Assembly (NCBI GenBank): GCA_002343325.1
Contig: DDSG01000184.1
Coordinates: 1 to 19,194, forward strand
From: Phycisphaerales bacterium UBA2396
Lineage (GTDB): Bacteria; Planctomycetota; Phycisphaerae; Phycisphaerales; UBA1924
Direction: 5' to 3'
DNA length: 19,194 nt
In this document: positions 1 to 7,412 of the stretch, piece after piece
Layout: each line of letters starts with the position of its first letter
Numbering within the stretch: position 1 is the stretch's first letter
Translations under genes and position numbers: made by a program
The notes under the pieces: generated by a model
Databases searched by the model: none
Told to the model about the DNA's origin: nothing
What the model saw: only the letters and a program-made list of their open reading frames with translations

Positions 1-1
1 A

Positions 2-2371
2 CCCCCGACCCCCCGGGTTGAACCCCCGGCCTCCAACCCCCCGCCATGCCTTCCAGCCGCGGCGCCCGCCGACGGCCCGGTCGACCCCGTCCCCTACACC
101 GCCGTTCGCCTCGCCGGGCCCTTCTGGACGCAGCGCATCGCCACCTTCACCAACGCCACACTCAAGGCCAACCGCCACCACTGCGACGTCACAGGCCGCG
201 TCCGCAACTTCGAGAACGCCGCCCGGAAGATCCGCGGCGAGAAGGACGTCGGCGAGTACGAAGGCCTGCTCTTCAACGACTCGGACGTCTACAAGACCGT
301 CGAAGGCTGGGCCTACGCGATCGCCATCGAGCCCAACGCCGAGCGTAAGAAGGCCCTCGACGCCGAGCTCGACGCCCTCATCGCCACCATCGCCGCCGCC
401 CAGCACCCTGACGGCTATATCAACACCTACTACACCCTCAAGGTCGGCATCGACCAGCGCTTCACCCGAGAAGAGTGGGACCACGAAACCTATTGCATGG
501 GCCACCTCATCGAGGCCGGCGTCGCGCACTTTGAGGCCACGGGCAAACGCTCGCTCCTCGACGTGGCGATCAAGGCCGCCGAGTTTCTCGACCGCCTCTA
601 TGCCCCCGGCGCCTTCTCCGCGCCCCCGGGACACCAGGAGCTCGAACTCGCCCTCGTCCGCCTCGCCGACACGACCGGCGAGATGAAGTACCTCACGCTC
701 TCCGAGCGACTCCTCGAGATGCGCGGCAAGCCCCATCGCAAGCTCGACGGCAGCATGTACGGCCCGTGGGGCGACTACGCCCAGGACCACAAGCCCGTCG
801 CCGAGCAATTCGAAGCCGCCGGCCACGCCGTCCGCGCCGCCTACATGTACTCCGCCATGGCCGACCACGCTCGCCTCGGCAAAAAGGACTACATCCCAGC
901 CCTCGACGCCCTCTGGCAGGACGTCACCCAACGCCGCGTCTTCGTCACCGGCGGCATCGGCCCCAGCGGGCACAACGAGGGCTTCACCGTCCCCTACGAC
1001 ATTCCCACCTCCTCCGCCTACCAGGAGACCTGCGCTTCCATCGCCCTGTGCATGTGGGCCCACCGCATGTTCCTCCTCCACGGCGACGCCCGCTACATGG
1101 ATCAGTTCGAACGGACCCTCTACAACGCCGCCCTCGCGGGAGTCTCCACCTCCGGCGACCGCTTCTTCTACGTCAACCCCCTCGCCACACGCGGGGGCCA
1201 CCAACGCTCCGAGTGGTTCGCCTGCGCCTGCTGCCCGCCCAACGTGCTCCGTTTCTTCGCCAGCCTCAGCGGGTACGTCTACGCCGTTCGCGGCAGCACC
1301 GTCTATGTCAACCTCTTTGCCGCCAACCGCGCCATCCTCGACGTCAACGGCGGCAAGGTCGAGATCGAGATGGGCACCGGCTACCCCTTCGACAGCGAAA
1401 CCCGCATCGTCGTCCGCAACACCTCGCCCAAGGACATCGACGTCGCCGTTCGCAGGGCCCACGGCCTGACCTTCGGCGCCGACAGCGGCGACGGCTACGG
1501 CCGGGTCACCGTTGCCGCGGGTCAATCCGCCTCGATCGACTTTGAGATCCCGCTCATCCCCCGCCGTGTCTACGCCGACCCGCGCGTCAAGCAGCTCGTC
1601 GGCCGCGCCGCAATCATGCGCGGCCCACTCGTCTACGCCGCCGAAGGTGTCGATAACGACGGCGTCGTCCACAATCTTGTCCTGCCCCCCAACGCACAGT
1701 TCGAAGAAGAACGCGCCCCTTTCGGCGTCACCATCGTCCATGCCGACGGGCTCCGCGCCATCGCCGGCCCCGAAGGCTCCGGCGAAGCTCTCTATCGCGA
1801 TGGTCCGTCGACCGAGCCCGCTCGCATCTCCATGAGGCCTTACTTCCTCTGGAACAACCGAGGCCTCGGCGAGATGAAAGTCTGGATGCCCGAAAGCGTC
1901 CAGGTCATCGACGCCCTCCCCATCCCCGGCATCAAACCCTCCGCCTCACGCATCGGCCACGGCGACGGCCTGCCCGCCCTCTTCGACCGCGTCTCGGGAC
2001 AGGCCAGCGACGACCACGACGTCCCCCGTTTCACCTTCTGGCCCGCCAAGGGCGACGGCACGCCCGCCTCCGAACAATGGATCCGCTACGACTTCGAGAC
2101 CCCGCGCACGCTCTCACGAGCCGGCGTCTATTGGTTTGACGACACCGGCCGCGGCGAATGCCGTATTCCAGAGGCCTACACCATCGAGTATCTCGACGGC
2201 GACGCGTGGAAGCCCGTTCCCAACGCCAAGGGGCTCGGCGTCGAGAAGAACGCCACCAATACCACCATCTTTGACCCAGTCACAACCTCGGCGATGCGAC
2301 TGCGTATCACCCTGCCCAAGGGATTCTCCACCGGAATCCTCGAGTGGTCCGTCAGCAGCGGACGGCCCTGA
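2..2371 (+). CDS. Beta-L-arabinofuranosidase-like glycoside hydrolase, GH127 family (5' end cut)
   Basis: The frame is open from base 2 of the window to the TGA at 2369-2371 (789 codons), so the start lies upstream. The first ATG in frame, at 497, is internal, because clear family sequence (GPFWTQRI near 110, the DGYINTYYT stretch near 410) lies before it. GH127 enzymes remove beta-L-arabinofuranose from plant or other glycans using a zinc-bound cysteine nucleophile. The expected residues are visible: HNEGF with the proposed acid/base Glu at 977-979, QETC with zinc-ligand Glu and Cys at 1025-1033, and ACCPPN with the Cys pair at 1229-1234. An alpha-barrel core is followed by a beta-rich region. 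The last ~110 residues (about 2040-2371) look like a discoidin/F5-8C-type carbohydrate-binding module. The extreme N-terminal part is Pro/Ala-rich, and any signal peptide would be outside the window. Exact substrate is not determinable; related GH127 members differ in specificity. Confidence 0.9.
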   Translation, partial: PPTPRVEPPASNPPPCLPAAAPADGPVDPVPYTAVRLAGPFWTQRIATFTNATLKANRHHCDVTGRVRNFENAARKIRGEKDVGEYEGLLFNDSDVYKTVEGWAYAIAIEPNAERKKALDAELDALIATIAAAQHPDGYINTYYTLKVGIDQRFTREEWDHETYCMGHLIEAGVAHFEATGKRSLLDVAIKAAEFLDRLYAPGAFSAPPGHQELELALVRLADTTGEMKYLTLSERLLEMRGKPHRKLDGSMYGPWGDYAQDHKPVAEQFEAAGHAVRAAYMYSAMADHARLGKKDYIPALDALWQDVTQRRVFVTGGIGPSGHNEGFTVPYDIPTSSAYQETCASIALCMWAHRMFLLHGDARYMDQFERTLYNAALAGVSTSGDRFFYVNPLATRGGHQRSEWFACACCPPNVLRFFASLSGYVYAVRGSTVYVNLFAANRAILDVNGGKVEIEMGTGYPFDSETRIVVRNTSPKDIDVAVRRAHGLTFGADSGDGYGRVTVAAGQSASIDFEIPLIPRRVYADPRVKQLVGRAAIMRGPLVYAAEGVDNDGVVHNLVLPPNAQFEEERAPFGVTIVHADGLRAIAGPEGSGEALYRDGPSTEPARISMRPYFLWNNRGLGEMKVWMPESVQVIDALPIPGIKPSASRIGHGDGLPALFDRVSGQASDDHDVPRFTFWPAKGDGTPASEQWIRYDFETPRTLSRAGVYWFDDTGRGECRIPEAYTIEYLDGDAWKPVPNAKGLGVEKNATNTTIFDPVTTSAMRLRITLPKGFSTGILEWSVSSGRP

Positions 2372-2413
2372 ACTCGCCTCCGCGCCGCACGCTTGTCCCG
2401 AGCGAGCCGCCCC

Positions 2414-3043
2414 TTACCCGTTCGTGCCGGGCTGCGGTGCCGCCTGCGCGTTCGCACGCCCGAGGTACCGCGCCGGGATCAGCTCGACCTGGCTCTTGGG
2501 CTTGGCCGCGATCCCAACCGCGTTCGCCAGCCAGGCGAACACGTTCTTCACCACCGCCTCGGGCATCAGCCGCTCATCAAAGACGATGAACGTGGCGTTG
2601 AGCTGCTCCTCGTTCACGTCGAAGATCTCCGCGATCGCCATCGGCGACTGCTTCGTCGGGTCCGTCCCGGTGTTCTCCACCAGCACGATCCGCTTCGAGC
2701 CCGCCGTGTCGATCAGCTTCCCGACGTGATACTCCTTCGGCGGCTCGGCCGTCGCCGTCGTCGGCGGCGCGATCTTCTCCACGATGTCCACCGCCGTCAG
2801 CGTCGACTTGCCCACCTCCGACACAAACCGCCCGAACGCGTTGAGGTGCCCCGGCACATCCGAATCCGGCAGCTTCGACCGGTCATAAATCACCAGCGTC
2901 GCCAACGCCCCCTGCGGCAGCAGGTGCGCGTTGAACAAGGCATACGCCAGCCCGGGCTGATTCGCCCCTTCCATCACCCGAACGTGGGATTGAAGGGCGC
3001 TCGGCGTCTGGGTGAACGTGCTCAGGGCAACCTGCTTATCCAT
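2414..3043 (-). CDS. Hypothetical protein, 209 aa, no family recognised
   Basis: The start ATG at 3043 has a GGAG ribosome-binding site 8 nt upstream, and codons show the G-ending bias of the other minus-strand genes, so this is very probably real. I recognise no domain. The protein has no signal peptide or membrane segment and looks cytoplasmic. A Pro/Thr/Ala-rich stretch near residues 90-103 (APPTTATAEPPKE) separates two parts. The second half has alternating hydrophobic strands (KRIVLVENTG, ATFIVFDERL) suggestive of an alpha/beta fold. The C-terminus is a disordered-looking Ala/Pro/Gly tail. It faces the lipoprotein pair across a 132-bp divergent intergenic region that contains a long palindrome, and it converges on the GH127 gene with 42 bp between stop codons. 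Function unknown. Confidence 0.75.
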   Translation of the reverse strand: MDKQVALSTFTQTPSALQSHVRVMEGANQPGLAYALFNAHLLPQGALATLVIYDRSKLPDSDVPGHLNAFGRFVSEVGKSTLTAVDIVEKIAPPTTATAEPPKEYHVGKLIDTAGSKRIVLVENTGTDPTKQSPMAIAEIFDVNEEQLNATFIVFDERLMPEAVVKNVFAWLANAVGIAAKPKSQVELIPARYLGRANAQAAPQPGTNG

Positions 3044-3112
3044 GGGCTCTGCTCCGGTCCGGTGAACTCATCGGCCCGCGCAGGCCTTTGGAATCTCATC
3101 CTATTCGGAACC

Positions 3113-3140
3113 TTAACCGGCTTCCTGCGTAGTGTACACT
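3113..3140 (+). promoter_or_regulatory. Possible sigma70-type promoter for the lipoprotein pair
   Basis: TTAACC at 3113-3118 and TACACT at 3135-3140 are 16 nt apart and each match four of six bases of the -35 and -10 consensus. The -10 candidate lies inside the left arm of the palindrome at 3131-3161, as expected if a repressor bound there blocked the promoter. This is read by eye, and two-hexamer matches of this quality arise by chance. Confidence 0.3.
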
Positions 3141-3161
3141 AACTCAGTGTTAGTACACACT
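3131..3161. promoter_or_regulatory. Long palindrome, candidate operator in a divergent promoter region
   Basis: The arms AGTGTACACTAAC (3131-3143) and GTTAGTACACACT (3149-3161) pair at 11 of 13 positions around a 5-nt spacer, TCAGT. The inner six bases (ACTAAC/GTTAGT) are perfect, and the left arm also contains the 10-bp perfect palindrome AGTGTACACT. The site stands out as AT-richer than its surroundings. It ends 5 nt before the ribosome-binding site (GGAG, 3167-3170) of the gene at 3176 and lies 88 nt upstream of the opposite gene starting at 3043. Size and symmetry fit a dimeric repressor of TetR type. An RNA hairpin in the 5' leader is the alternative. No regulator gene is in the window. 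Confidence 0.5.
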
Positions 3162-3175
3162 AGATTGGAGCCACC

Positions 3176-3844
3176 ATGATCGTGCAACGCGTTCAATTCC
3201 GACAGGTTCAGCGTCTCGGGTTCGCCCTTATCGCCCTGGGAATGCTCATCGCCGGCGTCGTCTTCGCCGGCGGGTGCGCTTCCCCGCAGGCGCCGGCACG
3301 CGAGGCCGACTGGAAGGCCAGGGCCATGCGCGCCGCCCACGCCGCCGACGAAGGCCGACCGCGCGAGTCGGCCGACCTCCTGGTTCAGCTCTGGAAAGAG
3401 AAGGCCGTCTCGCCCCAGCCAGAGGGGGGCATCCCGCCCGGCTCGCTCGCCTTCGGCACGGCGGTCGTGATGAAGAACGAGCAGGTCGCCCCGCTGCTCG
3501 GCCCGCCGCTGCGTGCCCAGCTCGCCGACCTCGAGGCCACCATCATCGCCGGCAAGGCCGACGAGCATCAGACCGAGGTCTGGTACGACCTTGTGGGAGC
3601 GCTCGACGAGACGTCCTCGATCGTCCGTGTGGTCGAGGCCGGCCGGACCGACCGCCGCATCATCAAGCCCCTGCTCTCGCCGTCCAACCAGCGGCGGGCC
3701 TTGCAGAACGTGCTCACCCGCATGGGCCGCGAGGAGACCGCCAAGGTCCTCGATCTCACCGATGGGGAGTCCTTCGCGGAAGGAGTGGGGGACGTTCTCA
3801 GGTTCACGAGCAAGCTCACGCCGGGCCTTCTCGCCACGTACTAG
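3176..3844 (+). CDS. Putative lipoprotein, 222 aa, first of a paralogous pair
   Basis: ATG at 3176 follows GGAG with a 5-nt spacer. The N-terminus has a hydrophobic stretch (about residues 14-32) ending in the lipobox FAGGC, so it should be exported and lipid-anchored. The mature part is mostly helical and Ala/Arg/Glu-rich. It shares with the next gene a pattern of RAMRAAHAADEGR...ESADLLVQLW against ARRAIQDSKASNH...ARGFAELW just after the lipobox, and a common layout after that, so the two are probably duplicates. The early segment resembles one TPR-like helical hairpin, but I see no full TPR array. No catalytic motif is seen and no function is assigned. It is the first gene of a likely two-gene operon behind the palindrome at 3131-3161; the 36-nt gap to the next gene supports co-transcription. 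Confidence 0.75.
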   Translation: MIVQRVQFRQVQRLGFALIALGMLIAGVVFAGGCASPQAPAREADWKARAMRAAHAADEGRPRESADLLVQLWKEKAVSPQPEGGIPPGSLAFGTAVVMKNEQVAPLLGPPLRAQLADLEATIIAGKADEHQTEVWYDLVGALDETSSIVRVVEAGRTDRRIIKPLLSPSNQRRALQNVLTRMGREETAKVLDLTDGESFAEGVGDVLRFTSKLTPGLLATY

Positions 3845-3880
3845 CGCTTTCGGCCCGGCTTCCAGGAAAGGAACACCACC

Positions 3881-4600
3881 ATGATGACCAGCACCACACC
3901 ATCACGCCTCTTCCCGCGCACGGCGGCGCTCGCCGCACTCTCCCTCGCCTTCATCGCCGGCGGATGCTCCGCTTCGCAGGCCGAGCGGGACCGCGCCCAG
4001 AGAACGGTCGAGGTCGCCCGCCGCGCCATCCAGGATTCGAAGGCATCGAACCACGCCCAGGCCGCCCGCGGGTTTGCCGAGCTCTGGGCCGATGCCTGCT
4101 CACCTCAAGGCCCGGCGAGCGAGAGCTCGGGCACGTACGTGCTCGCGCAGCACCCGGAACTGCGGGCGTCGTTCCGCAGCGACGAAGGCCGGCCTGTCGC
4201 GATGGAGCTTCTCACCGGTCTTGCCGCCCGGGCCGCGACGCCCGACGCGGACCGTCGCCTCGCCGCGGGCGTCGCCCGGCTCGCCGCGATCCTGAATGAG
4301 CCTGGCATGGTGGCCGAAGTCGTCGAGGCCCGCGAACGTGCCGGGCTGGGCATGTCGCCCGTCCGCCCGCTCATCGGCATCCTGATCGCCGGCGGCAGGA
4401 CCGATCTGGCGACGAAGATCGAACCTTCGGCGGCCCGTCGCGTCGCCGAGGGCGTGGGCGAAGGCGTCGCCACAGCCGGGCTCGTGATCGTCTCCGCGCC
4501 CGTCTCGATCCCGCTGGCGATCATCGCGACCAGCGGGCAGACCGACTTCCCTCACCACAACCCCGCATGGATCGACCCCGTGCGCCGCGAAGACTGGTGA
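3881..4600 (+). CDS. Putative lipoprotein, 239 aa, second of a paralogous pair
   Basis: ATG at 3881 is preceded by a GGAAAGGA stretch about 10 nt upstream. The first ~29 residues form a signal sequence with the lipobox IAGGC. The mature protein begins with a charged helical region (AERDRAQRTVEVARRAI) and is rich in Ala, Arg and Glu. Near the C-terminus a hydrophobic run (about residues 199-216, ATAGLVIVSAPVSIPLAIIA) could be a membrane segment or buried helix; it is absent from the shorter paralogue upstream. The family is unknown to me. The gene converges on the E2 gene with only 23 bp between stops, and I see no hairpin terminator there. Confidence 0.75.
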   Translation: MMTSTTPSRLFPRTAALAALSLAFIAGGCSASQAERDRAQRTVEVARRAIQDSKASNHAQAARGFAELWADACSPQGPASESSGTYVLAQHPELRASFRSDEGRPVAMELLTGLAARAATPDADRRLAAGVARLAAILNEPGMVAEVVEARERAGLGMSPVRPLIGILIAGGRTDLATKIEPSAARRVAEGVGEGVATAGLVIVSAPVSIPLAIIATSGQTDFPHHNPAWIDPVRREDW

Positions 4601-4623
4601 GGATCGATTCCGCCGGGCGTTGC

Positions 4624-5970
4624 TCAAACGAGCAGCGTCGCCGGCTTCTCGAGATATCCCTTGACCGTGTTGAGGTACGCCGCGGCCATCGCCCCGTCGA
4701 TGATCCGGTGGTCGCTCGACATCGTCATCGACATCACCCAGCCCGGCACGACCTGGTTGTTGCGGACGACTGGCTTCTGGATCGCCGCGCCCACCGCGAG
4801 GATCGCCGCGTTGGGCGGGTTGATGATTGCCGTGAAGTGGTCGACCCCGAACATCCCGAGATTGCTGATGGTGAAGGTCGAGTCCGACATCTCGTCGAGC
4901 GTCAGCCCCTTCGTGCGGGCCTTGTCGGAGAGCGACTTGGACGTCGCCGAGATCTGCCGCAGCCCGATCTGATCCGCCTGCCGAACCGTCGCGACGACGA
5001 GCCCGCCGCCCTTGGACTCGTCCAGGGCGATCGCCACCCCGATGTTCACGTCGCCCAGGAGCTCGATGTTCTCCTGCCCGGCCGGGCCGACCCAGCGGCT
5101 GTTGACGAACGGGTGCTTGTGCATCGCCAGAGCGCACGCCCGCACGAGGAAGTCATTGACGGAGAGCTTCACGCCCTGATCGCCGAGCTGCTCGTTGAGC
5201 TGCTTGCGCAGGTCCATGAGCGAGTCCATCGCGACCTCGACCGTGACCTGGTAGTGGGGCACTGTTGTCTTCGATTCGACCAGCCGACGCGCGATCGTCC
5301 GCCGCATGTTGTTCAGCGGCACCACCTGACCCTTGAGAGACGAACCCGCCGGGGGCAGGCTGATCGAAGGTGTCTTGGCCGGGGCGGCCGCCGCACCCAA
5401 GGCCGAACGGACCGCCGAGCCTCCCGCCAGCGCCGCCTCGACGTCCTTGCGAACGATGCGCCCGCTGGGCCCAGTGCCGTGAATGCCCGCGAGGCTCACG
5501 CCGGATTCGGCCGCGATCTTTTTCGCCAGGGGTGATGCGAAAATGCGTCCGCCGTCGTGATGACCGTTGCTCGAACCCACGGCCGGCGCGTCGAGCACGG
5601 CTGTGCCCGCCTTGCTCCCAACACTCGACGTCGTCGCGTTCGCGGCCGCCGCGGCGGCCTTGGGAGCCGAAGCCGCCGTGACCGCCCCGCCTCCCGCGGC
5701 GTACTTGGCCTTCACCGCCGCTGCGTCTTCGCCCGCCGTCGCGATCACCGCGATCAGCGTGCCCACGGGCACCTGCTTGCCCTCGGGCGCCGCCAGGTAC
5801 GCCAACACGCCCTCGTCATACACGGGCAACTCCATCGTCGCCTTGTCCGTCTCGATGTCGGCGACCACTTCGCCGCTCTTGACCTTCGAGCCTTCCTTCA
5901 CCGCCCAGCGCACGATCGTGCCGGCCTGCATGGTGTCGGACAAACGGGGCATCGTCACTTCGATCGACAT
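4624..5970 (-). CDS. pdhC: Dihydrolipoamide acetyltransferase, E2 of pyruvate dehydrogenase complex
   Basis: The 448-residue protein has the full E2 layout. An N-terminal lipoyl domain (about 1-78) has the lipoylated lysine K43 in ETDKATM. It is followed by an Ala-rich flexible linker, a peripheral subunit-binding domain (about 143-182, ASPLAKKIAAESG...GTGPSGRIVRKDV), a second linker, and a catalytic domain (about 210-448) with the active-site motif DHRIIDG at 420-426 (His421). One lipoyl domain is present. The enzyme forms the complex core and transfers acetyl groups from lipoamide to CoA. A branched-chain or 2-oxoglutarate E2 is less likely because the upstream neighbour is a pyruvate-type E1-beta. 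The start at 5970 has AGGA 7 nt upstream. It lies 67 bp downstream of the E1-beta gene, same strand, probably one transcript. Confidence 0.93.
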   Translation of the reverse strand: MSIEVTMPRLSDTMQAGTIVRWAVKEGSKVKSGEVVADIETDKATMELPVYDEGVLAYLAAPEGKQVPVGTLIAVIATAGEDAAAVKAKYAAGGGAVTAASAPKAAAAAANATTSSVGSKAGTAVLDAPAVGSSNGHHDGGRIFASPLAKKIAAESGVSLAGIHGTGPSGRIVRKDVEAALAGGSAVRSALGAAAAPAKTPSISLPPAGSSLKGQVVPLNNMRRTIARRLVESKTTVPHYQVTVEVAMDSLMDLRKQLNEQLGDQGVKLSVNDFLVRACALAMHKHPFVNSRWVGPAGQENIELLGDVNIGVAIALDESKGGGLVVATVRQADQIGLRQISATSKSLSDKARTKGLTLDEMSDSTFTISNLGMFGVDHFTAIINPPNAAILAVGAAIQKPVVRNNQVVPGWVMSMTMSSDHRIIDGAMAAAYLNTVKGYLEKPATLLV

Positions 5971-6037
5971 GTGTGCTTCCTGATGGACATCCGAATCAAT
6001 CGACGAGGTCTACCGCCACACTCCGAGGGGCCTTCGA

Positions 6038-7132
6038 TTACCGCCCGACCGCACGCTTCACAGCCTTCACGATCTTCCCCTTGTTCGGCAGGTACTCCGC
6101 CTCCAGGTTCTTCGCGTAAGGCGTCGGCACGTCCTCCGTGTTCACACGCAGCGGCTGATGATCCAGATAGTCGAACGCACGCTCGATCACCTGCGTCACC
6201 ACCTCGCTCGCCACGCTCGCGAAAGGCCAGCACTGGTCCACCACCACGATCCGCCCCGTCTTCTGAACGCTCCGGATGATCGAACCAATATCCAGCGGGC
6301 GGATCGTCCGCATGTCCAGCACGTCGCAGTCGATCCCCTCCGCACGCAGTTCCGCGTCGGCTTCGAGGCAGAAATTCACCGGCCGGCCGAACGACACCAG
6401 CGTGCAGTCCTTGCCCTCACGACGCAGGTGCGCCTGCCCGAAGGGGATGTAGTACTCCTCCGCCGGCACGTGCGCCTTGTCCCCCAGCATCCGCTCGCTC
6501 TCGAGGAAGAACACCGGGTCGTAGTCCCGGATCGCCGTCTTGAGAAGCCCCTTCGCGTCGTACGGGTTGCTCGGGATCACGATCTTCACGCCCGGCACGT
6601 TCGCGTACAGCCCCTCCACACACCACGAGTGCGTCGAGCCGAGCTGCCCGCCCGCACCGTCGTTCCCGCGGAACACCACCGGGCAACCCCACTGCCCGCC
6701 GCTCATGTACAGCATCTTCGGCACGTTGTTCAGAATCTGGTCCGCAGCCACCAGGCTGAACGACCACGACATGAACTCGATGATCGGCTTGAGCCCGTAC
6801 ATCGCCGCGCCCACCGCCAGCCCCGCGAACCCGTTCTCCGAGATCGGGCTGTCGATGATCCGCTTGGGGCCGAACTCGTCCAGCATCCCCTGGCTCACCT
6901 TGTACGCGCCGTTGTACTGCGCCACTTCCTCGCCCAGGAGGAAGATCCGCTTGTCCCGACGCATCTCCTCGCTCACCGCCTCTCGCAGCGCCTCGCGGAA
7001 CTGAATCACGCGCTGCTGGCTCTCGGGAACCTCAAACGGCGGCAGCGGCTTCGAAAAATCCGGCAGCGGCAACTTCGTCCGCGGCAGAATCGCGTCGGCG
7101 TGGGGCGAAAGAACGGCGGTCGCGCTGGCCAT
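6038..7132 (-). CDS. pdhB: Pyruvate dehydrogenase E1 component, beta subunit
   Basis: The 364-residue protein matches E1-beta of the heterotetrameric pyruvate dehydrogenase, which with E1-alpha decarboxylates pyruvate on thiamine diphosphate and acetylates the E2 lipoyl group. GEEVAQYNGAYKVSQG (residues 67-82) holds the cofactor-activating Glu; PISENGFAG follows at 96-104. His168 in STHSW corresponds to the active-site His region, and the C-terminus has the family VPTPYAKNLE. The start at 7132 is chosen because GAGGA lies 5 nt upstream; the longer open frame (to 7414) adds 94 residues unlike any E1-beta. An extra ~40-residue Pro-rich N-terminal arm precedes the core. E1-alpha is not adjacent: the upstream neighbour is divergent. 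The alpha subunit and E3 must be encoded elsewhere, assuming the complex is complete. Confidence 0.92.
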   Translation of the reverse strand: MASATAVLSPHADAILPRTKLPLPDFSKPLPPFEVPESQQRVIQFREALREAVSEEMRRDKRIFLLGEEVAQYNGAYKVSQGMLDEFGPKRIIDSPISENGFAGLAVGAAMYGLKPIIEFMSWSFSLVAADQILNNVPKMLYMSGGQWGCPVVFRGNDGAGGQLGSTHSWCVEGLYANVPGVKIVIPSNPYDAKGLLKTAIRDYDPVFFLESERMLGDKAHVPAEEYYIPFGQAHLRREGKDCTLVSFGRPVNFCLEADAELRAEGIDCDVLDMRTIRPLDIGSIIRSVQKTGRIVVVDQCWPFASVASEVVTQVIERAFDYLDHQPLRVNTEDVPTPYAKNLEAEYLPNKGKIVKAVKRAVGR

Positions 7133-7412
7133 GCGGGTCCTCGGCTCATCAACACCAACACCCTCGGCCGCACAGGCGGTCGGGGGACGTTCGGCAATGC
7201 AACACCTCGATGGTAGGTCGCCAATTCCCGCCACGCCCGATCCGCCGGCACGCTCCCCGCCCTCGTCCGCTCGCCGCAAAGCCCCCCGAGATCGGCAGAT
7301 ACACCCGCTTTCTGTGTTTCTTCCGACCCGGCCAAGGCCACCCCATGCCGAGCACGCGTTGGAGGGGAAGGCCGCCCGCGCGCGGTGGCCAGGATCCATC
7401 GGGAGCTCCACC
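7133..7412. other. Divergent intergenic region between pdhB and the secreted multidomain protein
   Basis: These 280 bp separate two divergently transcribed genes and should carry promoters for both. Apart from the two ribosome-binding sites (GAGGA before the 7132 start on the minus strand, GGGAG at 7401-7405 before 7413) I see no convincing promoter hexamer pair, hairpin or operator. Open frames crossing it lack coding character. Confidence 0.5.

Noticed and set aside
2347..2371. Small hairpin GTCCG...CGGAC at the end of the GH127 gene as a terminator
   Set aside because: Only five base pairs, located inside the coding region, and no T-run follows.
3113..3568. Minus-strand frame of 151 codons across the divergent promoter and first lipoprotein gene
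   Set aside because: It reads through the palindrome and opposite the lipoprotein signal sequence, with no ribosome-binding site and no family resemblance.
7131..7412. Extension of the secreted protein upstream to 7131
   Set aside because: It would bury the signal peptide in the middle of the protein; GGGAG before ATG 7413 and the signal sequence right after it fix the start.
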